The notes beneath the pieces were generated by a model. It was not told the DNA's origin. It saw only the letters and a list, made by a program, of their open reading frames with translations, and ran no database searches. A stretch of DNA of 64,000 nucleotides. Origin: Mycobacterium sp. 852002-40037_SCH5390672 (GTDB lineage: Bacteria; Actinomycetota; Actinomycetes; Mycobacteriales; Mycobacteriaceae). Both the position numbers and the translations under genes were made by a program. This document shows positions 37,321-45,903 of this stretch, piece after piece. Where the stretch lies: the NCBI RefSeq assembly GCF_001665875.1, contig NZ_LZTA01000102.1, positions 124,001 through 188,000 on the forward strand, given 5' to 3'. The stretch's first letter is position 1, and every line of letters begins with the position of its first letter.

Positions 37321-37650
37321 ATGCCTGATCCGTCAGAGCCCTCGGCCGAAGAGATCATTCGGTACGACAAAGACGCCAAGACGCGGATCGCCACGATCAC
37401 GTTCGACCGACCGGACTACCTCAACGCGCCGACGATCGCCGCCCGCGTGCGGTGTGCGGATTTGTTGCACTGCGCCGGCGTTGACGACGACATCAAGGTG
37501 TTGGTGGTTCGTGGAGCCGGCGACGACCTCGGTTCGGGTGCGGATCTGGTCGAGGTGATGCGGATACGCGACGCGGAATGGCGTCTGAGCAAGAAGGCCC
37601 GCAAGAAGGCGCGTGCCGACAAGGACACCAAAGCGAAGAGAAAGAAATAG
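37321..37650 (+). CDS. Truncated crotonase-like protein with basic tail
   Basis: A 109-residue protein whose first about 85 residues match the N-terminal third of enoyl-CoA hydratases (IATITFDRPDYLNAPTIAA, IKVLVVRGAGDDLGSGADL). It ends in a lysine/arginine-rich tail (SKKARKKARADKDTKAKRKK). A full crotonase is about 260 residues; the part with the catalytic glutamates is absent and does not continue in another frame, because the CoA-transferase gene begins at 37650. It keeps its start and overlaps its neighbour normally. It may be a remnant stabilised by the operon or a small protein with a new role. Confidence 0.75.
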   Translation: MPDPSEPSAEEIIRYDKDAKTRIATITFDRPDYLNAPTIAARVRCADLLHCAGVDDDIKVLVVRGAGDDLGSGADLVEVMRIRDAEWRLSKKARKKARADKDTKAKRKK

Positions 37651-40079
37651 TGACGCAACGTCGCGTCGAACCACCGCTTGACGGCTATACGGTGATCGAT
37701 CTGTCCACCGGTATCGCCGGCGCCTACTGCACCAAGTTGCTCGCCGACGGCGGCGCCGACGTCGTGAAAGTCGAATCCCCCGAGGGTGATCCGCTGCGCG
37801 CGTGGTCGGCCTCGGGTGCCGCCATCCCACCCGGGGATGACGGTGCCTTGTTCAGCTTCCTGGCCGGGGCGAAACACAGCGTCGTCGCCGATCCGGCCAG
37901 CGACGACGACACCGATTTGGTGAACCGGTTACTGGCATCCGCGGACGCGGTGATCTGGTCTGCCGGTTCGAAAGTCGTCGAGCATCCGGCCTTCACGCCG
38001 CGCGCCATCCTCGGCCGCCACCCGCATCTCACCGTCACCTCGATTACGCCATTCGGGCTGGAAGGCCCATGGCGAGACCGCGCCGCGACCGAGTTCACCT
38101 TGCAGGCGTGGTCGGGAGGGATTGTCGGGCTCGGCCGCGGCGAGCAGGAGCGTCCGCCCGTCTTCGTCGGCGGTCAGGTCGGCGAGTACCTGGCCGGCGT
38201 CTACGCAAGCGCGGCCACCCTGGCGTCCCGCTGGCGCCGAATCGATGGCGGAGCAGGTGAACTGCTGGACCTGTCGATGCTCGAAACACAGATTCTCTGC
38301 CTTACCTATTACCCGGTCTCCTACTTCGACGTGCTCGGACGACCGTGGCGTGACACCCGGCGGCCGACCATACCGGGGGTGGCTCAGGCCAAAGATGGCT
38401 TGGTGGATCTCGGGTGCGGGACGGCGCAGCAGTGGTTCGACCTGTGCGCGATGGTGGGTCACCCGGAGTGGATCGATGAACAGTCACCGCTGTCGATCAC
38501 CGAGCAGGCCAACATCCACGCCGAAGAGATCCTCGCCTGGCTGGCCAGCACCCAGGTCGATGAAATCCGGGACCTGGCCTCGGCATTCCGTATCCCCAAC
38601 GCGCCGGTCGCCACCGGCGCCAACGTCACCTCGTTCGATCAATTCGTAGAGCGCGATTCGTTTGTGCGCAATCCACGCGACGGCTTCCAGCAGCCCAGCC
38701 ACCCGTATCGCATGCGGCCCGCGCAACTGCGCCGGGCGCAGCCCGCACCGCGGTTGGGCGAGCACACCGCGCAATACCGCGCCGCGCATCTCGCGGCGCG
38801 CCCGGCGCCGGGCGGTGTCGGGAAAACGCTGCCGCTCAGCGGCATTCGGGTGCTGGACATGACGACGTTCTGGGCGGGTCCCTGCTGCACCCATTCGCTG
38901 GCCATGCTCGGTGCCGAGGTCATCCATGTCGAGTCCACCCGTCGTCCCGACGGCACGCGGATGATCGCCGGCGTGCCGATCACCGAAGACCAGTGGTGGG
39001 AAAGGTCGCCGATCTTCGAGGCCCTCAACACCAATAAGAAGGGCCTGACCCTGAACCTGCAGAGTCCGCGAGGCCGGGAATTACTGCGCGAGCTCATCGC
39101 AACGTGCGACGTGGTCGTGGAGAACTTCACGCCGCGGGTGCTGGACCAGATCGGGCTGGATTTCGCTGCCGTTCAATCGATTCGGGCGGACACCGTGATG
39201 GTGCGGATGCCAGGATTCGGCCTCGAGGGACCGTGGCGTGACAACCCGGCATTCGCCTACGTCATCGAAGCCGCGTCCGGCGTGACTTGGCTTACGGGCT
39301 ACCCGGATCGCACGCCGTATGACCCGTATTCGATCGGCGACGCATGCGCTGGTGTGCACGCGCTCAACGCGATACTGCTGGCGCTCGAGCACCGGCGTCG
39401 CACCGGCGAGGGTGTGTTCGTCGAAGCGGCGATGGTGGATGCCGCACTCAGTATCTCCGCCGAGCAGGTCATCGAGTACTCGGCATACGGCGCCCTGCTG
39501 GAGCGCGCCGGCAACAGGGGACCGACCGCCGCGCCGCAGAACCTCTACCTCAGCGCCGACATCGATGAGTTCGGCCGGCTCGACAGCTGGGTCGCCATCG
39601 CGGTGGCCACCGACGATCAGTGGGAAAAGCTGTGCGGGGCACTCGGATCACCCCCCTGGGCAACCGATCCCAAGCTCTCGACCGAAACCGGCCGGCGCAT
39701 GCGCCAGGATCAGATCGACGAGCAACTCACCGCCTGGTGCGAGCACCGCAGCCGCGACGAAATCGTCGCAACCCTCTGGGACGCGGGCGTGCCGGTGGCC
39801 AAAGTCATGCAGCCGCACCGTCAACCCGAGCTGGAACAGTTGGCGTTCCGGGATTTCTTCGAAGAGGTCGATCACCCGGTCAACGGCCCGGCTAGGCTCA
39901 GCACCGTGCCGATGAGGTTCTCAGCGGGGCCCCGCAAGTTCCACACCGAGCAGGCGCCGCTGCTGGGGCAGCACAACCATGAATTGCTCTCCGGGCTGGG
40001 CTTGTCCGATGTGGACATCGCCGGCCTGGAAGGCGACGGGGTGATCGGCAGCGCGCCGACCATGCACGCAAGGAGCTGA
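37650..40079 (+). CDS. Double-domain CaiB/BaiF (class III) CoA-transferase
   Basis: An 809-residue fusion of two CaiB/BaiF domains (about 1-375 and 395-809). Each has the N-terminal Rossmann-like start (DLSTGIAGAYCTKLLADGGADVVK; LDMTTFWAGPCCTHSLAML) and a matching middle block. Class III transferases use an aspartate that forms a CoA-acyl anhydride. It is present in domain 2 (D564 in SIGDACAGVHALN) but is glutamate in domain 1 (E179 in QVGEYLAGVY). Domain 1 may be structural or altered. The enzyme should move CoA onto an acid intermediate, replacing an acyl-CoA synthetase in this operon. GTG start overlaps the stop upstream. Confidence 0.89.
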   Translation: MTQRRVEPPLDGYTVIDLSTGIAGAYCTKLLADGGADVVKVESPEGDPLRAWSASGAAIPPGDDGALFSFLAGAKHSVVADPASDDDTDLVNRLLASADAVIWSAGSKVVEHPAFTPRAILGRHPHLTVTSITPFGLEGPWRDRAATEFTLQAWSGGIVGLGRGEQERPPVFVGGQVGEYLAGVYASAATLASRWRRIDGGAGELLDLSMLETQILCLTYYPVSYFDVLGRPWRDTRRPTIPGVAQAKDGLVDLGCGTAQQWFDLCAMVGHPEWIDEQSPLSITEQANIHAEEILAWLASTQVDEIRDLASAFRIPNAPVATGANVTSFDQFVERDSFVRNPRDGFQQPSHPYRMRPAQLRRAQPAPRLGEHTAQYRAAHLAARPAPGGVGKTLPLSGIRVLDMTTFWAGPCCTHSLAMLGAEVIHVESTRRPDGTRMIAGVPITEDQWWERSPIFEALNTNKKGLTLNLQSPRGRELLRELIATCDVVVENFTPRVLDQIGLDFAAVQSIRADTVMVRMPGFGLEGPWRDNPAFAYVIEAASGVTWLTGYPDRTPYDPYSIGDACAGVHALNAILLALEHRRRTGEGVFVEAAMVDAALSISAEQVIEYSAYGALLERAGNRGPTAAPQNLYLSADIDEFGRLDSWVAIAVATDDQWEKLCGALGSPPWATDPKLSTETGRRMRQDQIDEQLTAWCEHRSRDEIVATLWDAGVPVAKVMQPHRQPELEQLAFRDFFEEVDHPVNGPARLSTVPMRFSAGPRKFHTEQAPLLGQHNHELLSGLGLSDVDIAGLEGDGVIGSAPTMHARS

Positions 40080-40085
40080 TCGACG

Positions 40086-40895
40086 ATGGCGATCGATCCC
40101 GCCGACATTCTGCTCACCGGTCGCGTCGCGGTGGTGACCGGCGGGGGAGCGGGCATCGGTCGCGGTATCGCGGCCGGGATGGCCGCATTCGGCGCCCGGG
40201 TGGCGATCTGGGAACGCGACCCGCAAACCTGTACTCAGGCAGCGGAATCGATTGGCGCCCTGGGAATCGTCACGGATGTCCGGGACAGCGGCCAGGTGGA
40301 TGCCGCGCTGGAACACACCAGTGCGGAACTGGGCACGCCGACGATCCTGGTGAACAACGTCGGGGGTGTGTTCTCCTCGCCCTTGCTGGACACCAGCGAA
40401 AACGGCTGGGACGCACTGTATAAGGCGAACCTGCGCCACGTGCTGCTGTGCACCCAGCGAGTTGCCCGGCAGATGGTGACCGCCGGTGTTGGTGGCAGCA
40501 TCATCTCGGTGACCTCGATCGAAGGCGTGCGTGCCGCGCCGGGATACGCGGCTTATGCCGCGGCCAAGGCCGGCGTCATCAACTACACCAAAACCGCGGC
40601 CCTCGAGTTGGCGCCGCACGGGATCCGGGTCAACGCGATAGCGCCCGACATCACCCTGACCGAAGGCCTGGCCGCACTCAACAGCGACGGAGCGGCGGCC
40701 GCGATGGCCGACATCGTGCCGCTGGGGCGTCCCGGCCATGTGGACGAAATCGCTGGCTCCGCAGTCTTTCTGGCTTCCGACATGTCGCTCTATCTCACCG
40801 GCCAGACGCTACACGTCGACGGCGGCACCCATGCTGCCAGCGGCTGGTATCACGACCCCCAGACCGGCGACTACCGGTTGGGCCCGACGCGCTAG
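40086..40895 (+). CDS. Short-chain dehydrogenase/reductase, last gene of P450 operon
   Basis: A 269-residue classical SDR with TGGGAGIGRGI, NNVGG, catalytic YAAYAAAKAG and the terminal LTGQTLHVDGGT. It starts 6 bases after the CoA-transferase gene. Likely role: oxidation of a hydroxyacyl-CoA or ring alcohol in the pathway opened by the P450. Its TAG stop lies in a CTAG tetranucleotide (40892-40895) whose other strand gives the stop of the convergent SDR gene. Confidence 0.88.
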   Translation: MAIDPADILLTGRVAVVTGGGAGIGRGIAAGMAAFGARVAIWERDPQTCTQAAESIGALGIVTDVRDSGQVDAALEHTSAELGTPTILVNNVGGVFSSPLLDTSENGWDALYKANLRHVLLCTQRVARQMVTAGVGGSIISVTSIEGVRAAPGYAAYAAAKAGVINYTKTAALELAPHGIRVNAIAPDITLTEGLAALNSDGAAAAMADIVPLGRPGHVDEIAGSAVFLASDMSLYLTGQTLHVDGGTHAASGWYHDPQTGDYRLGPTR

Positions 40896-41722
40896 CGCGT
40901 CCAGCCCTCGGCGGCCTGTTCGTCGAAGGTTCGGTCAATGCGCTCGAACCTGCGGCGGATCGAATCCCGTGCCGCCCCGTGCGGCAGGATGTACAAACGG
41001 TTGGCCAGAATCGCGTCGGCCGTCAACCGGGCGACGTCGTGGGCGCTGACCGCCTCGTCCTGCGTCGGCAGTGGCCCGAAGGCCCCCTCAGGAGTCGCTG
41101 ACAGCCCGTAGTCCGCGCCACGAATCCGTTCCGAATTGGAGACCAGCTTGGTCTCCACCACCATCGGGCACAGCACCGACACCCCGATGCCGTTGGGCTT
41201 GACCTCGCGGGCCAGCGTTTCGGCGAGACCGACGACGCCGTATTTGGCAACACCGTAGGTCCCGAGGCCGTTGTTGGGCACCAGGCCGGCGAAGGACGCG
41301 GTGAACGCGATATGTCCGCCCTTCCCTTGGTCGATCAGCCTCGGCACGAACGCCTCGACGGCATGGATCGAACCCCACAGATCGATGTCGATCACCCAAC
41401 GCCAGTCGTCGTGGTTCATCTGGGCCATCGGGCCCGCGACGACGATGCCGGCGTTGCTGAAGACGACGTCGACCTGGCCGAGCAGGCGGAACGCCTCATC
41501 CGCGAGGTGAACCATCTGATCGAGGTGCCGCACGTCGCACGTCACCCCGTGCGCGTCAAACCCCTCGGCCTCAAGGTGCGCCACGGCCCGTTCCAGCGCG
41601 GACTTGTCGACATCGGCCAGCACCAGGCGGGCGCCGCGGCGGGCGAATTCGGTGGCGGTGGCCAACCCGATGCCGCTTGCACCACCGGTGATGACTGCAC
41701 CGCGTCCCTGGAAATCGTCCAT
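40892..41722 (-). CDS. Short-chain dehydrogenase/reductase divergent from MarR gene
   Basis: A 276-residue SDR: TGGASGIGLATA, SNAGIV, TYGVAKYG (YxxxK) and a C-terminal extension with LYILPHGAARDSIRRRFERID. ATG 41722 (MDDFQGRGAVITGG) is preferred to an upstream ATG at 41770 that would extend into the operator region. It is transcribed away from the OhrR-like regulator with the CCCTAA palindrome between them, so it is the probable target of that regulator. Substrate unknown. Confidence 0.87.
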   Translation of the reverse strand: MDDFQGRGAVITGGASGIGLATATEFARRGARLVLADVDKSALERAVAHLEAEGFDAHGVTCDVRHLDQMVHLADEAFRLLGQVDVVFSNAGIVVAGPMAQMNHDDWRWVIDIDLWGSIHAVEAFVPRLIDQGKGGHIAFTASFAGLVPNNGLGTYGVAKYGVVGLAETLAREVKPNGIGVSVLCPMVVETKLVSNSERIRGADYGLSATPEGAFGPLPTQDEAVSAHDVARLTADAILANRLYILPHGAARDSIRRRFERIDRTFDEQAAEGWTR

Positions 41723-41780
41723 AGATTCCGAGCGTATTACTCGCGTTAGTCGACCTGTGAGAGACATCATGTAGATAGCA

Positions 41781-41795
41781 CCCTAACTATTAGGG
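41781..41795. promoter_or_regulatory. MarR-type operator CCCTAA-CTA-TTAGGG
   Basis: A perfect 6-bp inverted repeat with a 3-base centre, extended by partial symmetry on both sides (GCA and GCACC flanks), lies 13 bases before the MarR gene start at 41808 and 59 bases before the divergent SDR start. Position and symmetry fit an autoregulated MarR dimer controlling both genes. Confidence 0.78.
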
Positions 41796-41807
41796 CACCA
41801 TACGAAT

Positions 41808-42299
41808 ATGGCCGCTTCGGCAACGCGCGAAATCGATCCGCTGGCGCTCGAGCACCAGGTGTGCTTCGCGCTGGCGACGACCAACCGCGCGGTGTTGGCG
41901 GTGTATCGGCCGCTCTTGGAGCCGCTCGGCCTGACCCATCCGCAATACCTGGTGATGCTGGCGCTGTGGGATCACCGCAAGACCCCCGGGGCCGACCGGT
42001 TCCCGCTGTCGGTCAAGCAAATCGCCGCAGCGTTGCAGATGGATTCCGCCACATTGTCGCCCATGCTCAAGCGTTTGGAGGGACAGGGCCTGATCACTCG
42101 GGCCAAGAATGCGGCCGACGAGCGCACCACCGACGTGACGCTCACACAGCGCGGAATCGCCTTGCGGGAGAGGGCACTTGAGATTCCGTCTGCCGTCGTG
42201 GCGCGTCTGGGAGTCGAGCTGGCCGAACTCGGGAACCTGCATCAGGTCCTCACCCGCATCAACGCCGCCGCCGTGGCGGCCGGCGCATTGCAATCCTGA
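41808..42299 (+). CDS. MarR-family regulator, OhrR-like with conserved N-terminal cysteine
   Basis: A 163-residue MarR protein. [28 protein letters not shown] and [14 protein letters not shown] (each read in parts) match the OhrR group, where the cysteine (C19 here) senses organic peroxides. The winged helix has [22 protein letters not shown] and [10 protein letters not shown]. OhrR normally controls an ohr peroxidase gene; here the divergent gene is an SDR and no ohr is nearby. It may respond to peroxides or quinones, or have kept the cysteine for another ligand. Confidence 0.87.
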   Translation: MAASATREIDPLALEHQVCFALATTNRAVLAVYRPLLEPLGLTHPQYLVMLALWDHRKTPGADRFPLSVKQIAAALQMDSATLSPMLKRLEGQGLITRAKNAADERTTDVTLTQRGIALRERALEIPSAVVARLGVELAELGNLHQVLTRINAAAVAAGALQS

Positions 42300-42320
42300 C
42301 ATCACCCCTGAGGAGCCACC

Positions 42321-42737
42321 ATGACCGCCGCCAAGCCCAATCTCTGGCAGCGCATCGGCTATGCCTACGGCCGACGACTACCCAACTCGATGCGCAGCTG
42401 GGTCGCGCGCGATCTGGCCGGGGACGGAGCCGTCCGCCGGCACATGATCCGGTGGGCCATACCGCCCCTGCTGGTCCTCGCTCCGTTTTGGCTGCTGCCC
42501 GCCTCGCTCTACGTCCACACCGAGATGACCGCACCGCTCTACATCTGGGCGTTGCTGATAACCCTTGCCCTGAACAAGGTCTGGCGCCGGCACCGGCTGG
42601 CAGTTCATGGACTGGACCCGAACCTGGTCGACGTGATCACCCGCCGCAAACAGGCGCGGATGCACGAGGACTACATCCGCCGCTACGGGCCGCGACCCGA
42701 ATCGGCGGAATGGCAGTCCAACAGCAGTCCCTTCTAG
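42321..42737 (+). CDS. DUF5313-like membrane protein
   Basis: A 138-residue conserved mycobacterial protein of unknown function. Two hydrophobic segments at about 46-65 (IPPLLVLAPFWLLPASLYV) and 72-86 (LYIWALLITLALNKV) form a hairpin, with a basic N-terminus and a basic C-terminal tail. AGGAGCC lies before the ATG. It follows the MarR gene by 21 bases and may be co-transcribed with it. No catalytic motif is seen. Confidence 0.75.
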   Translation: MTAAKPNLWQRIGYAYGRRLPNSMRSWVARDLAGDGAVRRHMIRWAIPPLLVLAPFWLLPASLYVHTEMTAPLYIWALLITLALNKVWRRHRLAVHGLDPNLVDVITRRKQARMHEDYIRRYGPRPESAEWQSNSSPF

Positions 42738-42740
42738 CGG

Positions 42741-43589
42741 CTACTTCAGGCAGCTACCCGCATCGATCGGCAGGGTCACGCCGGTGATGTAGCGGGCCTC
42801 GTCCGAGGCGAAGAACAGCACCGCGTTACTGATGTCGATCGGCTCAACCCAGGGGATCGGCAGCGTGTGGAACAGCTGGCAGATCGGCGCCATGTCGTCG
42901 GGGCCCGGGTTTTCCAGGTCCGGGCGGAACATCTTGAAGGTGCCGTCGTTGTGCAGCATCGGTGTCTTGACGTGGGTCGGGTGCACGGAGTTGACGCGAA
43001 TCATGTGCTGTCCCAGCTCAACTCCGAAGGCACGCATCAGCCCGACGACACCGTGCTTGGCCGCGACATAGTGGCCGGTGTGCGGGTAGGCCTTGAGGCC
43101 GCCCACCGAGCTCGTCAGGATGATGGATCCACCGCGGCCGCCGGCCAGAAGATGCGGCACACCGGCTTTCACGGTTTTCCACACCCCGGCCAGGTTGATG
43201 TCGATCATCTCGGTCCAGTCTTCTTCGCTGGTCTTGTCCAAGGTTTCGCCGCCGTTGCCGATTCCGGCGTTGGCCACGATGATGTCGAGCCGGCCGAGCT
43301 GTTCGACGCCGTTGTCCACCGCCGCTTTGAGTGCGTCGTAGTCGCGCACATCGACTTCGGCTGTGAAGATCCTGCGGTTGTGTCCCTTGACCAGGTCGGC
43401 GGTCTCGGCGAGGTCTTCGGGTGTCGATGCCGGGATCGCGGTGTCCACGACGCCCTCGCGGATGGGCTTGCAGATGTCGATAGCGATGATGTCGGCGCCC
43501 TCCTGGGCCAACCGCACCGCGTGGCTACGGCCCTGACCGCGTGCCGCTCCGGTGACGAAAGCGACTTTGCCCTCAACACGTCCGGTCAT
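42741..43589 (-). CDS. Mycofactocin-coupled SDR family oxidoreductase
   Basis: A 282-residue SDR. VTGAARGQGRSHAVRLAQEG and the insertion-rich IIAIDICKPIREG are signatures of the mycofactocin-dependent subfamily, in which a bound nicotinamide is recycled by the redox peptide mycofactocin. The catalytic HYVAAKHG (YxxxK) and YITGVTLPIDAG are present. Relatives oxidise alcohols such as carveol. A GAGAATnnnATTCTC operator (43747-43761) lies upstream, and the TetR gene lies beyond it. It probably oxidises an alcohol in the same regulated pathway. Confidence 0.9.
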   Translation of the reverse strand: MTGRVEGKVAFVTGAARGQGRSHAVRLAQEGADIIAIDICKPIREGVVDTAIPASTPEDLAETADLVKGHNRRIFTAEVDVRDYDALKAAVDNGVEQLGRLDIIVANAGIGNGGETLDKTSEEDWTEMIDINLAGVWKTVKAGVPHLLAGGRGGSIILTSSVGGLKAYPHTGHYVAAKHGVVGLMRAFGVELGQHMIRVNSVHPTHVKTPMLHNDGTFKMFRPDLENPGPDDMAPICQLFHTLPIPWVEPIDISNAVLFFASDEARYITGVTLPIDAGSCLK

Positions 43590-43746
43590 GGCTACCTCAA
43601 CTCCTGACTTGATCTGATCGGCACGCCTGCGCGGAGAACAATCGCGTTCGGAGGACCGCGGGCCTTGCCGTCTTTGAACTCTGTCATTCAGCCGTAACGG
43701 GTGTCAATGACGAATCCGTTTCGGCTATTTGTGGTTCTAGATATTA

Positions 43747-43761
43747 GAGAATCTCATTCTC
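43747..43761. promoter_or_regulatory. GAGAATnnnATTCTC operator, copy 3
   Basis: A perfect palindrome, GAGAAT-CTC-ATTCTC, lies 158 bases upstream of the mycofactocin SDR gene and 68 bases beyond the TetR stop. It allows the SDR to be controlled separately from the TetR transcript. The gap 43590-43828 holds no other feature I can support. Confidence 0.82.
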
Positions 43762-43828
43762 ACCGGCAACCGGCGTGCGTTATTCGCTCATCGTGAGATG
43801 CGCTGGGAACGCGGTGCGCTCGGTCGTA

Positions 43829-44479
43829 CTACGCGACGAATCCGCGGGAGCAGAAATCCCACACCTCTTCGGCGGTGATGGGCTTGGTCGTCGCGTCGTC
43901 GGGCCCGCCGCTGGATTGTGCGATGAACATGACGGTCTGCATGGTCATGGCGGCCACCCGCTTGGGGTTGATGGTGTTGCGCAACTTGCCGGCCTCGTCG
44001 GCCGCTTCCATCAGTTCCGTCAGCAACACTAACAACGGCGCGTGTGCGACTTTTACCTCGGCCGGATGGGTGACTAATAGCCTGGGAGCAAAGTCTGTGA
44101 ACAGCGGACGCTTGGCCGTCGGATCGGGACGGGACGCCTCGTAAAGGAGCTCAACGGCGACTTGCAGCCGCTCCAGCGGATCGGCTTCGTTTTCGGTGGC
44201 GGCGCGGATCTGGTCGGCCGATCGGCTCAACGCATCCTCGAAGAGCGCCAGCAGCAGCTCGTGCTTGCCGTCGAATTGCAGGTAGAAGCTGCGCAACGAC
44301 TGGCGGGAGCGGTCCACGACCTCCTGCACGGTAAAGTCCGTGCTGCCCTTTTCGATGATGATGGCCTGGGCCGCGTCGAGGAAGCGTTGAACACGCTGCG
44401 CCGCGCGTAATTTCGCCGTCTTGATGGACCGCTCGACCGCACGCTGCTTCCAGGCCGGCTCTTCGCTTGGACTGGTCAC
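43829..44479 (-). CDS. TetR-family regulator, candidate for the GAGAAT regulon
   Basis: A 216-residue TetR protein. The helix-turn-helix spans FLDAAQAIIIEKGSTDFTV to SLRSFYLQFDGKHELLLAL, with a basic region (VERSIKTAKLRAAQRVQRF) ahead of it. I start at GTG 44479, which has TGAGG five bases upstream; the longer frame to 44566 is possible. Perfect GAGAATnnnATTCTC sites lie on both sides, at 44602 (in the divergent promoter) and 43747. No other regulator is adjacent to two copies, so it is the best candidate to bind the motif. The ligand is probably a CoA ester or the substrate of the regulated pathway. Confidence 0.87.
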   Translation of the reverse strand: MTSPSEEPAWKQRAVERSIKTAKLRAAQRVQRFLDAAQAIIIEKGSTDFTVQEVVDRSRQSLRSFYLQFDGKHELLLALFEDALSRSADQIRAATENEADPLERLQVAVELLYEASRPDPTAKRPLFTDFAPRLLVTHPAEVKVAHAPLLVLLTELMEAADEAGKLRNTINPKRVAAMTMQTVMFIAQSSGGPDDATTKPITAEEVWDFCSRGFVA

Positions 44480-44601
44480 GGCCGCCTCAGGTGATTGCCG
44501 CGTGGGGAGAACATGGTTGGACTCTACCGGAGAACGCCGTGACATCGCTGCGCTCGACCCCCTCACGGATCACGTGTCGGAGATTGTAACTTTCGTACCG
44601 C

Positions 44602-44616
44602 GAGAATACTATTCTC
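44602..44616. promoter_or_regulatory. GAGAATnnnATTCTC operator, copy 4
   Basis: A perfect palindrome, GAGAAT-ACT-ATTCTC, identical in all 15 bases to copy 1 at 805. It lies between the divergent TetR gene (start 44479) and the acyl-CoA dehydrogenase gene (start 44722), about 106 bases before the latter. This is the usual site of TetR autoregulation. Confidence 0.87.
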
Positions 44617-44721
44617 TTAGACGTGTGTATGGAAGCTTAATCGCAAGAGTGAACCGCGTCGGCGACGGAAACCTTGATCTCCCGCCGGCGCGGGTGTGCT
44701 CAGGACCACTCGGGAAGTGCT

Positions 44722-45897
44722 GTGCAGCTGACGTTTGACGCCGACGTGGAGGCGTTCCGAGCCGAATTCGTCGCTTTCCTCGACGACCATCTGCCTTCCG
44801 AGGCGCAGGCATTGGTGCGGCCGCGGTCGAGTTCGGACATCCCGGAGTGGGCACGCCGCTGGCAACGCCTGCTGTTCGACAGCGGGTGGCTACAGCCCGG
44901 CAACCCGCCGGAGTTCGGCGGGCGCAACGCGACGCTGCTGCAGCAATACGTGTACCAGGAAGAGTTGTCACGCCGGCGGATCTATCAGAGTTTCAATCCC
45001 CAAGGTGTGGGCATCATCGCGGCGTCGTTGCTGTCGTTCGGCACGCCCGAACAGAAGCAGCATTGGGCGGTGCCGATTCTGCGCGCGGAGATCACCGCCG
45101 CGCTGGGGATGAGCGAACCCGGCGCGGGCTCGGATCTCGCGTCGTTGAAGACGCGCGCGGTGCTCGACGGAGACCACTTCGTCGTCAACGGGCAAAAGGT
45201 GTGGACATCGGGCGCCCATCACGCCGACGTGCTGTTGACATTCGTGCGCACCGATCCCGACGCGCCAAAGCACAAGGGCATCAGCGCTTTACTGATTCCC
45301 ACCGATACCCCCGGTGTGATGCGGCGCCCGTTCGCCTCGATGGGCGACATCGAAGACGTCGACTTCAACGAGGTCTTCTTCACCGACGCACGAGTGCCGG
45401 CCGAGAACTTGGTGGGTGAGCTCAACGCGGGCTGGCGCGTCGCGACGGGTTCGCTCGGCCACGAACGCGCGATGCTGTGGCTGGACTACGCAGACATGCT
45501 GCACGCGCTGACCGTCGAGTCCAGTCCCTTGGGACCCGTGCAGCGGGATCGCTACGCGACGCTCGTGATGGATTTTTACGCGATGCGGCTACTGGGGTCG
45601 GCGACGCTGGCCAAAGCCGCGCGCGGCGAAGAGGACGTACCCGCCCAGTCGGTGCTCAAGCTGCTCGGCTCGGAGGCAATGCAACGCGCCTGCGAGGACG
45701 CGCTGAGCGCCAAGGACGGCGACGGGCTGGCCCTGCGTGGGGTCACCGCCCCGTTCGCCCCGCTCAACCTGGACAGCCACTACGGCAGCTGGTTCGACCG
45801 GTACACGCGCACCTTCGCCGCGACCATCGCCGGTGGTACGTCAGAAATTCAGCGCAACATCATCGCCGAACGCGTACTCGGGCTACCACGCAACTGA
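44722..45897 (+). CDS. Acyl-CoA dehydrogenase (long type)
   Basis: A 391-residue acyl-CoA dehydrogenase with LGMSEPGAGSDLASLKTRA, VNGQKVWTSGAHHADV and the C-terminal IAGGTSEIQRNIIAERVLGL. It belongs to the long-subunit type that lacks the GGxGxxxE catalytic base, so it may need a short partner; none is adjacent, but the short subunit at 46351 is under the same motif. GTG 44722 is preceded by GGGAAG. It is divergent from TetR with operator copy 4 between them and ends 6 bases before a convergent membrane-protein gene. Confidence 0.88.
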   Translation: MQLTFDADVEAFRAEFVAFLDDHLPSEAQALVRPRSSSDIPEWARRWQRLLFDSGWLQPGNPPEFGGRNATLLQQYVYQEELSRRRIYQSFNPQGVGIIAASLLSFGTPEQKQHWAVPILRAEITAALGMSEPGAGSDLASLKTRAVLDGDHFVVNGQKVWTSGAHHADVLLTFVRTDPDAPKHKGISALLIPTDTPGVMRRPFASMGDIEDVDFNEVFFTDARVPAENLVGELNAGWRVATGSLGHERAMLWLDYADMLHALTVESSPLGPVQRDRYATLVMDFYAMRLLGSATLAKAARGEEDVPAQSVLKLLGSEAMQRACEDALSAKDGDGLALRGVTAPFAPLNLDSHYGSWFDRYTRTFAATIAGGTSEIQRNIIAERVLGLPRN

Positions 45898-45903
45898 TCC
45901 GCG

